Shown: positions 17,193 to 25,536, counted from the first letter of the stretch. The stretch is 38,795 bases of DNA from an uncultured Clostridia bacterium (GCA_937894465.1 CALCRE010000185.1:1-38795), one strand, 5' to 3'. Notes: generated by a model not told the origin, from the letters alone. Numbers and translations are program-made.

Positions 17193-17716
17193 CAAAACCC
17201 CTCCTGTTCTATTAATTGCTTCAAGGTGTCACGGCCTCTTTGAATTCTCTTATACACATTATCAACTGACAATTCTAATTCTTTAGCAATAGTTGCAGGC
17301 TTTTGCCCCATGATAAAACGTTTAAAAAAAATTTCATGATCCGGATAAGGAAGCTGCTGCAAAAGATCCAAAATGTCCACGAGCCTTTCTTCTCCTTTTA
17401 TCCCTTTTAGATCTTCTAATGTTTCCAGAGGAATAGACTTGATCAGCTTTTTATGTTTACGTATATAATCAACGGAGCATCCCCTTGCCAATAAGATCAA
17501 CCATGTCTTGAATGATGATTTATTTTCATCATATAGCTTTGTTTTTCGCCAAACATGATACAAAATATCACTGATACACTCCTCTTGATCTTCTCTTGCC
17601 ATAATCCCTGTGTTTTGTACCAGATGCATCAATAGGCCGCCATATTGACTCATGATGTATCCGATCCCTTTGTCAGGATCGGTTTTTAACAAGTGTACAA
17701 TTTTCTGATCATCCAT
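17192..17716 (-). CDS. ECF-type RNA polymerase sigma factor
   Basis: A 174-aa sigma-70 family protein with only regions 2 and 4. Region 2 spans about residues 15-85 (DQEECISDILYHVWRKTKLYD, then FKTWLILLARGCSVDYIRKHKK). Region 4 spans about 110-165 (LPYPDHEIFFKRFIMGQKPATIAKELELSVDNVYKRIQRGRDTL), with the helix-turn-helix over ATIAKELELSVDNVYKRI. It is coupled to the anti-sigma gene by a TGATG overlap, so it probably stays membrane-sequestered until a signal arrives. Good GAGGTG ribosome site. The upstream region 17717-17760 may hold an autoregulated promoter, but I could not define its elements. Confidence 0.92.
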   Translation of the reverse strand: MDDQKIVHLLKTDPDKGIGYIMSQYGGLLMHLVQNTGIMAREDQEECISDILYHVWRKTKLYDENKSSFKTWLILLARGCSVDYIRKHKKLIKSIPLETLEDLKGIKGEERLVDILDLLQQLPYPDHEIFFKRFIMGQKPATIAKELELSVDNVYKRIQRGRDTLKQLIEQEGF

Positions 17717-17778
17717 AGTGTCACCTCTATCATATATATCCGCAGGAATGTTGATTGTTTGGACAAATAAATAAATTC

Positions 17779-17823
17779 AAAAAAATATTAAAAACGGACT
17801 TTAAGTCATCTTAAAGCCCGTTT
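17779..17823 (-). terminator. Intrinsic terminator of the pgk-tpi/eno unit
   Basis: On the reverse strand: AAACGG, GCTTTAAG, loop ATGA, CTTAAAG, CCGTTT, then a T-rich tail (TTTTTAATATTTTTTT). The stem has one mismatch. It lies 26 bp after the eno stop. Confidence 0.85.
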
Positions 17824-17848
17824 CATATGATATCTATTTACAATAAGC

Positions 17849-19168
17849 TTACTTGTTTTTTAAGTTGAACCAAGCTTTGAGTCCGGGATATTCTGCAGAA
17901 TCTCCAAGTTCCTCTTCAATTCTTAACAATTGATTGTATTTTGCAACACGGTCTGTTCTCGAAGGAGCACCTGTCTTAATTTGTCCGGAGTTGGTAGCAA
18001 CAGCGATGTCAGCAATGGTGGCATCTTCGGTTTCACCGGATCTGTGACTTGTTACAGCGGTGTAACCTGCTCTGTTAGCTGTTTCAATAGCTTCTAACGT
18101 CTCTGTCAATGTTCCAATTTGATTTACTTTAATCAAAATGGAGTTGGCTACGCCTAATTCAATTCCTTTTTCAAGACGTTTTGTGTTGGTCACAAATAAA
18201 TCGTCTCCAACCAATTGAATGCGGTCACCTAAACGATCGGTTAATAACTTCCAAGCATCCCAGTCTTCTTCTGCAACAGCATCTTCAATGGAAATGATAG
18301 GATATTTGTCTACAAGGTCAGCATAATAGTCTACCATTTCTTGCTTTGTGAACATCACATCGGTCTTCCAGAAATAATAGTTTCCTTCTTGTCCTTTTGC
18401 CTTTGCTTCTTCATACATTTCAGTTCCGGCAGGATCCATAGCAATTCTAAAGTCGTCTCCCGATTTGTATCCGGCTTTAGCAATAGCCTCAACAATAACT
18501 TGCAACGCTTCTTCATCAGTTTTCAAGTTAGGAGCAAATCCGCCTTCGTCACCTACTGCCGTACTGTATCCTTTAGCCTTCAATACGCTCTTTAAGTTGT
18601 GGAACACTTCAGCGCACATTTGCAAACCTTGTTTGAAGCTTTTTGCGCCAACCGGCATAATCATGAATTCTTGAATGCTGACGCTGTTGTCGGCATGTTT
18701 TCCACCATTGATGATGTTCATCATGGGAACAGGAAGTCTCTTGGCATTGACACCGCCGATGTATTGATACAAGCTCAATCCGGCAGCTTCAGCCGCAGCT
18801 TTTGCAGTAGCCAAGGAAACGCCTAATATGGCATTAGCACCTAATTTACCCTTGTTGTGTGTTCCGTCCAATTCGATCATTAACCGGTCAATTTCAACTT
18901 GATCAAAAACGTTCATGCCTTCCACTTCCGGGGCAATGATCTCATTGACATTATTCACTGCGTTAAGAACACCTTTGCCTAAGTATCTGGACTTATCTCC
19001 GTCTCTTAACTCCACAGCCTCAAAAGCACCTGTGGATGCACCGGAGGGCACCGCAGCTCTTCCGATCATACCGGATTCAGTGATAACTTCCACTTCGATA
19101 GTGGGGTTGCCTCTTGAGTCCAAAATCTCTCTTGCAAAAACTTCTATAATGGGTTCATATACTTTCAT
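17849..19168 (-). CDS. eno: Enolase
   Basis: Converts 2-phosphoglycerate to phosphoenolpyruvate; cytoplasmic and Mg-dependent. The 439-aa sequence shows the N-terminal REILDSRGNPTIEVEV, the loop SGASTGAFEAVELRD, a proton-transfer Glu in VGDEGGFAPN, metal ligands in MDPAGTEMYEE, SIEDAVAEEDW and VGDDLFVTN, the catalytic Lys in LIKVNQIGTLTE and SHRSGETED. Length and motifs are standard. Ribosome site AAGGAG. It starts 28 bp after the pgk-tpi stop with no terminator between, so they are cotranscribed. Its own terminator is at 17779-17823. Confidence 0.97.
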   Translation of the reverse strand: MKVYEPIIEVFAREILDSRGNPTIEVEVITESGMIGRAAVPSGASTGAFEAVELRDGDKSRYLGKGVLNAVNNVNEIIAPEVEGMNVFDQVEIDRLMIELDGTHNKGKLGANAILGVSLATAKAAAEAAGLSLYQYIGGVNAKRLPVPMMNIINGGKHADNSVSIQEFMIMPVGAKSFKQGLQMCAEVFHNLKSVLKAKGYSTAVGDEGGFAPNLKTDEEALQVIVEAIAKAGYKSGDDFRIAMDPAGTEMYEEAKAKGQEGNYYFWKTDVMFTKQEMVDYYADLVDKYPIISIEDAVAEEDWDAWKLLTDRLGDRIQLVGDDLFVTNTKRLEKGIELGVANSILIKVNQIGTLTETLEAIETANRAGYTAVTSHRSGETEDATIADIAVATNSGQIKTGAPSRTDRVAKYNQLLRIEEELGDSAEYPGLKAWFNLKNK

Positions 19169-19196
19169 ACATTTTCTCCTTAAACTATATATTGAA

Positions 19197-21134
19197 TTAG
19201 TATTTCACGATTGCTGTAAAATCTTCTACCTTTAAGCTGGCTCCGCCGACCAACCCACCGTCTATATCGGACATTTCGAACAGTTCCTTGGCATTACTCG
19301 GTTTGACACTTCCACCGTATTGAACAATCAATGCATCAGCAACATGTTGACCATAAAGGTTCTTAACGGTGTCTCTGATCACTGCACAAACTTCATTGGC
19401 TTGTTCGTTGGTGGCAGTTCTTCCGGTCCCGATCGCCCAGATAGGCTCATATGCAATCACTGTTGTCTTGACCTGCTCTGCAGTCAAGCCTAACAAAGCG
19501 ATTTTCACTTGATATCTTACCAGGTCGTCTGTAACCCCTTGTTCTCTTTGAACCAAGGACTCTCCAACACAAATAATGGGTTTCATTCCGTATTTGAATA
19601 CTGCATGAGCTTTTTTGTTAACGGTTTCATCGGTTTCACCGAAATATTGTCTTCTTTCAGAGTGCCCGATGATGACATACTCTACGCCCATTTCTTTTAA
19701 CATAGGACCGGATACTTCACCGGTGTAAGCACCGTTTTCTTCATAATGCATGTTTTGAGCAGCAATTTTAATATTGGTGCCTTTGGCTGCGTCCAATGCT
19801 TTTTGCAAGCATACAAAAGGAACGCCGCAAGCAACATCAGTAGTGGCATCTTTCACTTGGTCTTTCAATTTGGTGATAAAGTCAAAGGTTTCATTCGGTG
19901 TTTTATTCATCTTCCAATTACCGGCTACAAATGTATTACGAACCTTTTTATCCATCAAAGCTACAATACCCGGCAACTCCAGCCCTTCCAAGAACTCCAA
20001 TGATGCTCCGCCACCGGTTGAAATATGAGTGATTTTATCTGCATAACCCAATTGCTCAACTGCTGCAGCAGAATCTCCTCCGCCAATAATAGATACGGCA
20101 TTAGATTCAGCAACCAAGCGAGCAATCTCTTTCGTACCGTTAGCAAAATTCGGCATTTCAAAAACGCCCATCGGACCGTTCCAAACGATAGTTCCGGCCG
20201 TTTTAATATATTGAGAAAACAACTCGATGGTGGAATCGTCAATATCCATTCCCATCCAATCGTCGCCATAGTTTTCTTTGAACACTTTCATTTCGGCGTC
20301 GTTTTTGAATTCCTTTGCAGCCTTTCCGCCTAGAGGTAGAACAAGGTTGACACCTTTTGCTTTTGCTTCATCCATTAATTCTTTCGCCAATTCAACCTTA
20401 TCCTCTTCACAGAGAGACTTTCCAATGTTTCTTCCTAATGCTTTTTCAAATGTATAGGCCATACCACCTCCGATTAAGATGGTATCCACCTTATCCAGTA
20501 AGTTTTTGATGACACCGATCTTGTCAGAAACTTTTGCACCGCCCATAATGGCAACAAAAGGCCTCTTGGGGTTTTCCAATGCTTTGCCCATGATGGCTAT
20601 TTCTTTTTCAATTAAAAACCCGCAAACTGCAGGGAGATAATCTGCTATTCCGGTAGTAGATGCATGAGCTCTATGTGCAGTGCCGAAAGCATCGTTTACA
20701 TAGATATCAGCCATGGAGGCTAATTTTTTAGAGAATTCGGGATCGTTTTTCTCTTCTTCTTTATGGAAACGCACATTTTCCAACATCACAATTTGGCCTT
20801 GTTGCAAAGCATTGACTTTTGCAAAGGCATCCTCGCCGATCACATCTTTTGCCAAAACAACTTCTTTACCCAGCAACTCCGATAAACGAACAGCTGCAGG
20901 TTTTAAACTGTATTTTTCCTTGAACTCCCCTTTGGGTCTTCCCAAATGTGACATGATAATCACCTTGGCCTTGTTGTTTACAAGGTAGGAAATTGTGGGG
21001 ATTGCGCCTTGAATTCGATTGTCATCGGTTATATTCAAATTATCATCCAAAGGAACGTTAAAATCCACACGCACGATGACTCTTTTACCGGATACATCAA
21101 TATCCTTAACGCTCATCTTGTTATATGCTGACAT
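19197..21134 (-). CDS. pgk-tpi: Bifunctional phosphoglycerate kinase / triosephosphate isomerase fusion
   Basis: One uninterrupted frame of about 645 aa encodes two glycolytic enzymes. Residues 1 to about 395 are phosphoglycerate kinase: VRVDFNVPLDD, SHLGRPKG, GGAKVSDKIGVI, WNGPMGVFE, and the C-terminal GGGDSAAAVEQLG and STGGGASLEFLEG. It passes without a linker (LPGIVALMDKKVRNTF) into complete triosephosphate isomerase: VAGNWKMNK with the catalytic Lys, IIGHSERR with the catalytic His, AYEPIWAIGTG with the catalytic Glu, and YGGSVKPSN. Such fusions are known in Thermotoga but are uncommon elsewhere. A GTG at 21143 overlaps the GGAGTG ribosome site, so the ATG at 21134, 8 nt after GGAG, is taken as start. 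Downstream eno is cotranscribed. Upstream is a structured leader after gapA. Confidence 0.95.
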   Translation of the reverse strand: MSAYNKMSVKDIDVSGKRVIVRVDFNVPLDDNLNITDDNRIQGAIPTISYLVNNKAKVIIMSHLGRPKGEFKEKYSLKPAAVRLSELLGKEVVLAKDVIGEDAFAKVNALQQGQIVMLENVRFHKEEEKNDPEFSKKLASMADIYVNDAFGTAHRAHASTTGIADYLPAVCGFLIEKEIAIMGKALENPKRPFVAIMGGAKVSDKIGVIKNLLDKVDTILIGGGMAYTFEKALGRNIGKSLCEEDKVELAKELMDEAKAKGVNLVLPLGGKAAKEFKNDAEMKVFKENYGDDWMGMDIDDSTIELFSQYIKTAGTIVWNGPMGVFEMPNFANGTKEIARLVAESNAVSIIGGGDSAAAVEQLGYADKITHISTGGGASLEFLEGLELPGIVALMDKKVRNTFVAGNWKMNKTPNETFDFITKLKDQVKDATTDVACGVPFVCLQKALDAAKGTNIKIAAQNMHYEENGAYTGEVSGPMLKEMGVEYVIIGHSERRQYFGETDETVNKKAHAVFKYGMKPIICVGESLVQREQGVTDDLVRYQVKIALLGLTAEQVKTTVIAYEPIWAIGTGRTATNEQANEVCAVIRDTVKNLYGQHVADALIVQYGGSVKPSNAKELFEMSDIDGGLVGGASLKVEDFTAIVKY

Positions 21135-21211
21135 ATATATCACTCCATTTTCATAAATTTAAGGTCTGTTTAACCATGTGGCCTTCCATCAAGTAAATAA
21201 AACTATGCAAA

Positions 21212-21370
21212 AGACCCGGATACCCGGGTCCTTTAATCTTAGTTTTAACGAATGAAAGATTCCCGGTTGAAACCCTTGAACCGTCCATCCGAAGGGTCTT
21301 GACCGACGGTATTTATTCACCGATCGGCACTTAATTAAACTCGGGTTTTTAAAACCTTGTATTGTCCGAC
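21212..21370 (-). ncRNA. Structured intergenic element between gapA and pgk-tpi (terminator/attenuator-like)
   Basis: Reading the reverse strand from the gapA stop: a stem CCGA-CGGT/ACCGTCGG with an 8-nt loop (about 21303-21326), a stem ACCCTT/AAGGGT with a 14-nt loop (about 21271-21297), and then a strong hairpin GACCCGG GTAT CCGGGTC (21213-21230) followed by TTTT, like an intrinsic terminator. The upstream CAAGACCC could alternatively pair with GGGTCTT of the terminator arm, giving a possible antiterminator. No known riboswitch class or T-box consensus was recognised. It could simply be the gapA terminator with adjacent folds, or a leader controlling pgk-tpi-eno. Confidence 0.45.
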
Positions 21371-22387
21371 TTACTTATTGTCAACAGAAGCCATATGAGC
21401 AATCAAATCAACAACCTTGTTTGAATAACCCCACTCATTGTCATACCAAGAAATCAATTTAACAAAATTGTCATTCAAGGAGATTCCTGCATCTGCATCA
21501 AAGATCGATGTTCTGCTATCATGGATGAAGTCTGTGGATACAACTGCATCTTCAGTATATCCGAGAATACCCTTTAAAGCACCTTCAGAAGCAGCTTTCA
21601 TTTCAGCTTTAATTTCTTCGTAGGTAGCCGGCTTTTCCAATCTGCATGTCAAGTCAACAACGGAAACGTCAGCGGTAGGAACTCTGAAGGACATACCTGT
21701 CAATTTGCCGTTTAATTCAGGAATAACAGCACCAACTGCTTTTGCAGCACCGGTAGAAGAGGGGATAATATTGATCGCACATGCTCTTCCTTCTCTCCAT
21801 TTCTTTCTGGAAGGTCCGTCAACCGGTTCTTGTGTTGCTGTGTAGGAGTGAACAGTGGTCATCAATCCTTCAACAATACCCCATTTGTCATGCACTACTT
21901 TTGCTAAAGGTGCAAGGCAGTTTGTGGTACAAGAAGCGTTCGATACAACGTTCATATCCTTGGTGTACTTGTCTTGGTTTACACCCATAACAAACATCGG
22001 AGTGGTCTTATCTCCTGCAGGAGCAGTGATAATAACTTTTTTAGCACCACCTTTGAAGTGAGCGGATGCTTTTTCTCCGGTTGTGAATACGCCGGTAGCA
22101 TCGGCAATGTATTCTGCACCACATTCAGACCATGGAATCTCAGCAGGATCCTTAACTTCATATTTTGAGATTGCTTTTCCGTTTACAATAAACTTTCCAT
22201 CTTTAACGCTGATATCTCCCTTGAATTGTCCATGTACGGAATCATATCTTAACATGTAAACCATGTAATCCAGATCAATAAAAGGATCGTTAATACCAAC
22301 TACTTCAACATCGTCTCTCTCAGTACAAGCTCTGAATACAAGACGTCCAATTCTTCCAAAACCATTAATGCCAATTTTTACTGCCAT
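21371..22387 (-). CDS. gapA: Glyceraldehyde-3-phosphate dehydrogenase, type I
   Basis: A 338-aa NAD-dependent enzyme oxidising glyceraldehyde-3-phosphate to 1,3-bisphosphoglycerate. Visible: Rossmann motif KIGINGFGRIGRLVFR, NDPFIDLDYM after beta-2 (NAD-type), catalytic Cys in SNASCTTNCLAPLAKV (residue about 155), catalytic His in MTTVHSYTATQ, phosphate-site residues in SSTGAAKAVG and FRVPTADVSVVDLT, and SWYDNEWGYSNKVVDL at the C-terminus. Length is normal. Ribosome site AGGAGG lies 9 nt before the ATG. It is the first glycolytic gene of the cluster, with a promoter at 22497-22525. Confidence 0.97.
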   Translation of the reverse strand: MAVKIGINGFGRIGRLVFRACTERDDVEVVGINDPFIDLDYMVYMLRYDSVHGQFKGDISVKDGKFIVNGKAISKYEVKDPAEIPWSECGAEYIADATGVFTTGEKASAHFKGGAKKVIITAPAGDKTTPMFVMGVNQDKYTKDMNVVSNASCTTNCLAPLAKVVHDKWGIVEGLMTTVHSYTATQEPVDGPSRKKWREGRACAINIIPSSTGAAKAVGAVIPELNGKLTGMSFRVPTADVSVVDLTCRLEKPATYEEIKAEMKAASEGALKGILGYTEDAVVSTDFIHDSRTSIFDADAGISLNDNFVKLISWYDNEWGYSNKVVDLIAHMASVDNK

Positions 22388-22475
22388 AATAAATACCTCC
22401 TATGTAAAGTACTAGCTAATATTGTTTACATCTTTATAAAATTAATACCACTAGTTTGCTATACAAAAATTTCTT

Positions 22476-22490
22476 TGGTACATAATACCA
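22476..22490. promoter_or_regulatory. Inverted repeat at the predicted gapA transcription start
   Basis: TGGTA CATAA TACCA, a perfect 5-bp inverted repeat, coincides with the start point predicted from the promoter at 22497-22525. A related TACCA half-site lies at 22447. It is a possible operator for a glycolytic regulator; no specific protein can be assigned. Confidence 0.35.
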
Positions 22491-22496
22491 CAATGT

Positions 22497-22525
22497 ATTT
22501 TATATCATGTACTAAAGTTTTTCAA
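22497..22525 (-). promoter_or_regulatory. Candidate sigma-A promoter of gapA
   Basis: Reverse-strand -35 TTGAAA (22520-22525), 17-bp spacer, -10 TAAAAT (22497-22502). Leader about 100 nt. It lies just downstream of the GH36 stop codon (22534). Confidence 0.6.
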
Positions 22526-22533
22526 TGTTTTTT

Positions 22534-24516
22534 TCAGTTTTGTGATTTTTCTAACGAAGATTTTACATAACGCAACAATACAAATGATCTTTTTTCATTC
22601 ATACACACTGTAAGAATCCCTTTTTGACAAGAGACCTTTGCTTGTTTGTCGCCACATAATACTTCGAAATTCAAATCATCATTTTCAAGGCCATGCAATG
22701 TATATAGGAATTGATCATCCATATTATTTTCCCTAAATAACAAAACATACCCAAGGTCTTCTAATATACATTGGAACCCTGTCCATGAATGGCCATCGGG
22801 ACAGTGACCTAAAGGCAATATCACTCCTTGGTTTAAATCAGGTCTTATCTTTTTATGAATGTCCATCATATAGGCATAAGATGATAAAGTTTCATCATTT
22901 AATCCTGAGCTTTCAAACCATCCTAAAGGATTGGCAAACATAGTGATTGCAAAAATGTATTCCGGTGAGTAGCTCTCCGGTGCCAGCTCTTTGACATCCA
23001 TATACTTATCCCGGTTCAACTTAGGATTGACATACTCAATTTGCAAAAATTGAGGTGGAACGGTAAAAGCCAAATTCCACAGATTGCGCAATGTACTATG
23101 GGGGAAATATGATTTGAACAATGTATAGCGATTTTCTAAGAAAATGCCACCGTACTCACAGAACATAAAATATCCTCCGCGAGCATCTGCCGTTACATCC
23201 AAATTGAATGTGATTTCACCGTCGCTTCGCTCTCGTAGAATACGCATCATTTCTTCAAAATTTTCTTCTGCTTCTTTGCTTCTGTTTTGAAAAGCATCCA
23301 ATTTAAAGGACTTTATGCCGTAGGTTTTATACATATCATACAAAACTTCAACAGCTTCATCTACATTCCTGTATACACGGTTTCTATCGGGTGCAAACCA
23401 CAAGCACAATTCAACCCCTTTTTCCCGTGCTCTTGCTGCCACATTTTTAAATCCTTCCGGGAATTTGGTTGTGTCCATGCTCCAGTATTCGGTAAAATCA
23501 AATGCTTCATTCCACACCAACCGTATCAACTCAGAACCTTTTTGCCATCCATCGTCGATTTGGTATTGTTCGGCCCCCAAACGGGCGGCAGCATTGATTT
23601 CATCAAGTATAAAATGCTCATTGACCTTTTGATAGAATGAACGATCTCCCCAAGGGTTGATCATGGTATAGTATTTTCTACTTCCACCTTGAGAAAATCG
23701 GGTTTTCAAGTACTCATGAATCTTCATGAACCCGCAGCTCTTACTTGTATGAAATACGCCGGTAACGGCGGAATAGGTCTTTTGATATCGGTCTCCCCGA
23801 ATTTCCACCGGCATGATTCCCCAGCTCATTACATTGATCCCATTAGAATCAATGTGGAATCCGGTTATGGTTTCCGGGCGCTCATCCATGGTGGCAGGAC
23901 CTTCTTTGATCAAAAACAAACCTTGCTTATCCTTTTCCCTATATCCGATCAGTACATTTCCTGCAACAGATCCCTCTTTTGGTGTTTGAACTTCGGTCAA
24001 CTCGGTTTTTCGATCAGTCCGTGTCAAGTAATTGACAACCTTCATATCATAATCCTGATAATTCACACCGATATGATCAATCCAATTATTTCGTACATCA
24101 AACAACCCCTCACCGTAGGGCATGTTGTAGCTTTTTACCATGCAATAAGTGCGAATAGCCCAAGTGTTCTCATACAACACCGCATAACGGAGCAGAGAAA
24201 CACCGTGGAATGAATCCTCCAACTGAAAACAGATTTCAGTACGGGAATCTGAATAAATGTCCGCCGGGTAATCCTGCTTTGTAACCGATGTTAATTGAAA
24301 GTGATACGGGTTGTTCTGAATAACCCTCCTGTTATAGGTCAACCCTTCATATCCGAATTCATTCTCATCGGGTTTTTTAACAATGTACTCACAGTCTGTG
24401 GTCTTATCCTTTATGGAAACGGTAAACAAACTTTTACCGTCATAGACCCAGGTTCTTTCAATAAATTGGTTTCCTAACGTGTATTTGTTATGCTCTTGAA
24501 AAAAGTAAGTTTTCAT
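22534..24516 (-). CDS. GH36-type alpha-galactosidase family glycoside hydrolase
   Basis: About 660 aa with no signal peptide, so cytoplasmic. The N-terminal beta-supersandwich (residues about 1-280) is followed by a TIM barrel with GAEQYQIDDGWQKG, LCLWFAPDRN, and the clan-D nucleophile region GIKSFKLDAFQ, where the Asp of KLD is the expected nucleophile. Further along come EITFNLDVTADARGGYF and a C-terminal beta domain. Family members hydrolyse alpha-galactosides (melibiose, raffinose) or alpha-GalNAc; specificity is not deducible. The ATG at 24516 (MKTYFFQEHNKY) is preferred over an upstream in-frame TTG at 24603, because the extension would be coded by the terminator of the preceding pseudogene. 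There is no Shine-Dalgarno. A promoter positions transcription start on the ATG itself, so the mRNA may be leaderless. Confidence 0.85.
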   Translation of the reverse strand: MKTYFFQEHNKYTLGNQFIERTWVYDGKSLFTVSIKDKTTDCEYIVKKPDENEFGYEGLTYNRRVIQNNPYHFQLTSVTKQDYPADIYSDSRTEICFQLEDSFHGVSLLRYAVLYENTWAIRTYCMVKSYNMPYGEGLFDVRNNWIDHIGVNYQDYDMKVVNYLTRTDRKTELTEVQTPKEGSVAGNVLIGYREKDKQGLFLIKEGPATMDERPETITGFHIDSNGINVMSWGIMPVEIRGDRYQKTYSAVTGVFHTSKSCGFMKIHEYLKTRFSQGGSRKYYTMINPWGDRSFYQKVNEHFILDEINAAARLGAEQYQIDDGWQKGSELIRLVWNEAFDFTEYWSMDTTKFPEGFKNVAARAREKGVELCLWFAPDRNRVYRNVDEAVEVLYDMYKTYGIKSFKLDAFQNRSKEAEENFEEMMRILRERSDGEITFNLDVTADARGGYFMFCEYGGIFLENRYTLFKSYFPHSTLRNLWNLAFTVPPQFLQIEYVNPKLNRDKYMDVKELAPESYSPEYIFAITMFANPLGWFESSGLNDETLSSYAYMMDIHKKIRPDLNQGVILPLGHCPDGHSWTGFQCILEDLGYVLLFRENNMDDQFLYTLHGLENDDLNFEVLCGDKQAKVSCQKGILTVCMNEKRSFVLLRYVKSSLEKSQN

Positions 24517-24522
24517 GAAACC

Positions 24523-24551
24523 ATTATATATGAAGGTATATGGTTTTACAA
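24523..24551 (-). promoter_or_regulatory. Promoter of the GH36 gene, predicting a leaderless mRNA
   Basis: Reverse-strand -35 TTGTAA (24546-24551), exact 17-bp spacer, perfect -10 TATAAT (24523-24528). Only 6 nt separate the -10 from the ATG (24514-24516), so the expected start nucleotide is the A of the start codon. Confidence 0.6.
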
Positions 24552-24556
24552 GCAAC

Positions 24557-24590
24557 AAAAAAGGGACTGATCGTTCTTTTAAGCCCCTTG
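24557..24590 (-). terminator. Terminator after the decayed lipoprotein gene
   Basis: On the reverse strand: AAGGGG, a loop of about 17 nt, TCCCTT and then TTTT. The stem is at 24583-24588 and 24561-24566. It lies just after the pseudogene stop and before the GH36 promoter. Confidence 0.7.
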
Positions 24591-24603
24591 TTTTTCTTAA
24601 CAA

Positions 24604-25409
24604 TTACCTCAAGTTGAATTTCTCACCAGGGTTTATAGCATACTTTTCAAATAGATCATTTGCATGCATGTATGCCATATAAGACCAATAACCGTCTTCT
24701 TTTGCATTGATGACCTGCCTGTCAATGACCGAAGGATGGATGCACAATGAATAAACATTGGGTTTTCCTGCCCATTACCAGTGAATGACTTCAATCCCGT
24801 ATTTATTTCTTTGTAACTTGCCGTCCTCAACTTTGCTCACCTGCCATGAACAATCTCCATTTTTCCATACCGAACGGATCAATACTGTAAGTCATATCAA
24901 CTGCGGATCCATCAGAACCTATTTTGTGGTCAATAGAATATTTTACGGAGGATACACCTTGTATGTGTCAGTGTTCAAGGAAAGATACCCCTCCTCCGTT
25001 GATTTGCATGATTCCCACCTTATTTGTTCTTGAAACGGCTTAATATTCTGTTGTCCATGCATCTTCACCGGTTAATTTTCTCATAAAGCCCTTGTTTAGC
25101 ATTTCAAATATCCTGTGAAGATAGTCTCTGTAGGGAGTAAAGGCATAACAGCATTGCAAATCCGCGCTGAATCTTTCCTCCGGTTCGACTTCGTCCCAAC
25201 GACCATCCTGATAATCTTTATTCAATTGTGTCATCCATGTGATTTGATAAAAATCTTCGAGAGGATTTGCTTCGGTCAGTTGAATTGATCTTGGTACCTA
25301 TCTCTGTGACAGTGGTGATAAGTTCCGGGTTGTCTTCCCACTCCCTTAAACAGGAACAGTATACCAAAGCGACTGTAACTGTTAGAATAATACATATCAG
25401 CTTCTTCAT
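24604..25409 (-). pseudogene. Decayed solute-binding lipoprotein gene (paralogue 4)
   Basis: Remnant of the same family as the gene at 25569-27350. The 5' end is intact: ATG, then MKKLICIILTVTVALV and lipobox VYCSC (Cys20). Homology then continues in different frames: EANPLEDFYQITWMTQLN in the frame overlapping 25200-25270, then GRWDEVEPEERFSADLQC. This jumps directly to FTPYRDYL, losing about 190 residues found in the paralogue. KGFMRKLTGEDAWTTEY follows, then further frameshifted pieces (TYSIDPFG, YGIEVIHW, YWSYMAYMHAND). The 3' end joins FEKYAINP to GEKFNLR and a stop, a second internal deletion. A terminator follows at 24557-24590. About 800 bp remain of roughly 1,800. It is clearly a pseudogene, from a tandem duplication. 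Confidence 0.88.
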
Positions 25410-25504
25410 TTTTTCCTCTTATACATTAAAGTCCGAGTATTTCCTGTGAAAATATACTTCGACCATATTTATAACCGAATAACGTGTTTTAGAATAAAGA
25501 GACA

Positions 25505-25536
25505 AAAAAGAAGGAACTGTCTTTTGACAATCCCTT
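25505..25536 (-). terminator. Terminator of lipoprotein gene (paralogue 2)
   Basis: Reverse strand: AAGGGATTGTC, loop AAAA, GACAGTTCCTT, then CTTTTTTG. The 11-bp stem (25511-25521 / 25526-25536) includes two G-T pairs. It lies 33 bp after the stop. Confidence 0.85.

Noticed and set aside
21144..21370. T-box or known riboswitch before pgk-tpi
   Set aside because: No AGGGTGGNACCGCG-type T-box sequence and no match to purine, TPP, SAM, glycine, ZTP or fluoride consensus that I could recognise; kept only as an unassigned structured element.
23689..24213. 174-aa forward-strand open frame
   Set aside because: Antisense shadow within the GH36 gene; composition not protein-like.
24604..25409. Separate small genes in the stretch after GH36 (60-80 aa open frames)
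   Set aside because: Their translations are pieces of one frameshifted lipoprotein gene, so they were merged as a pseudogene.
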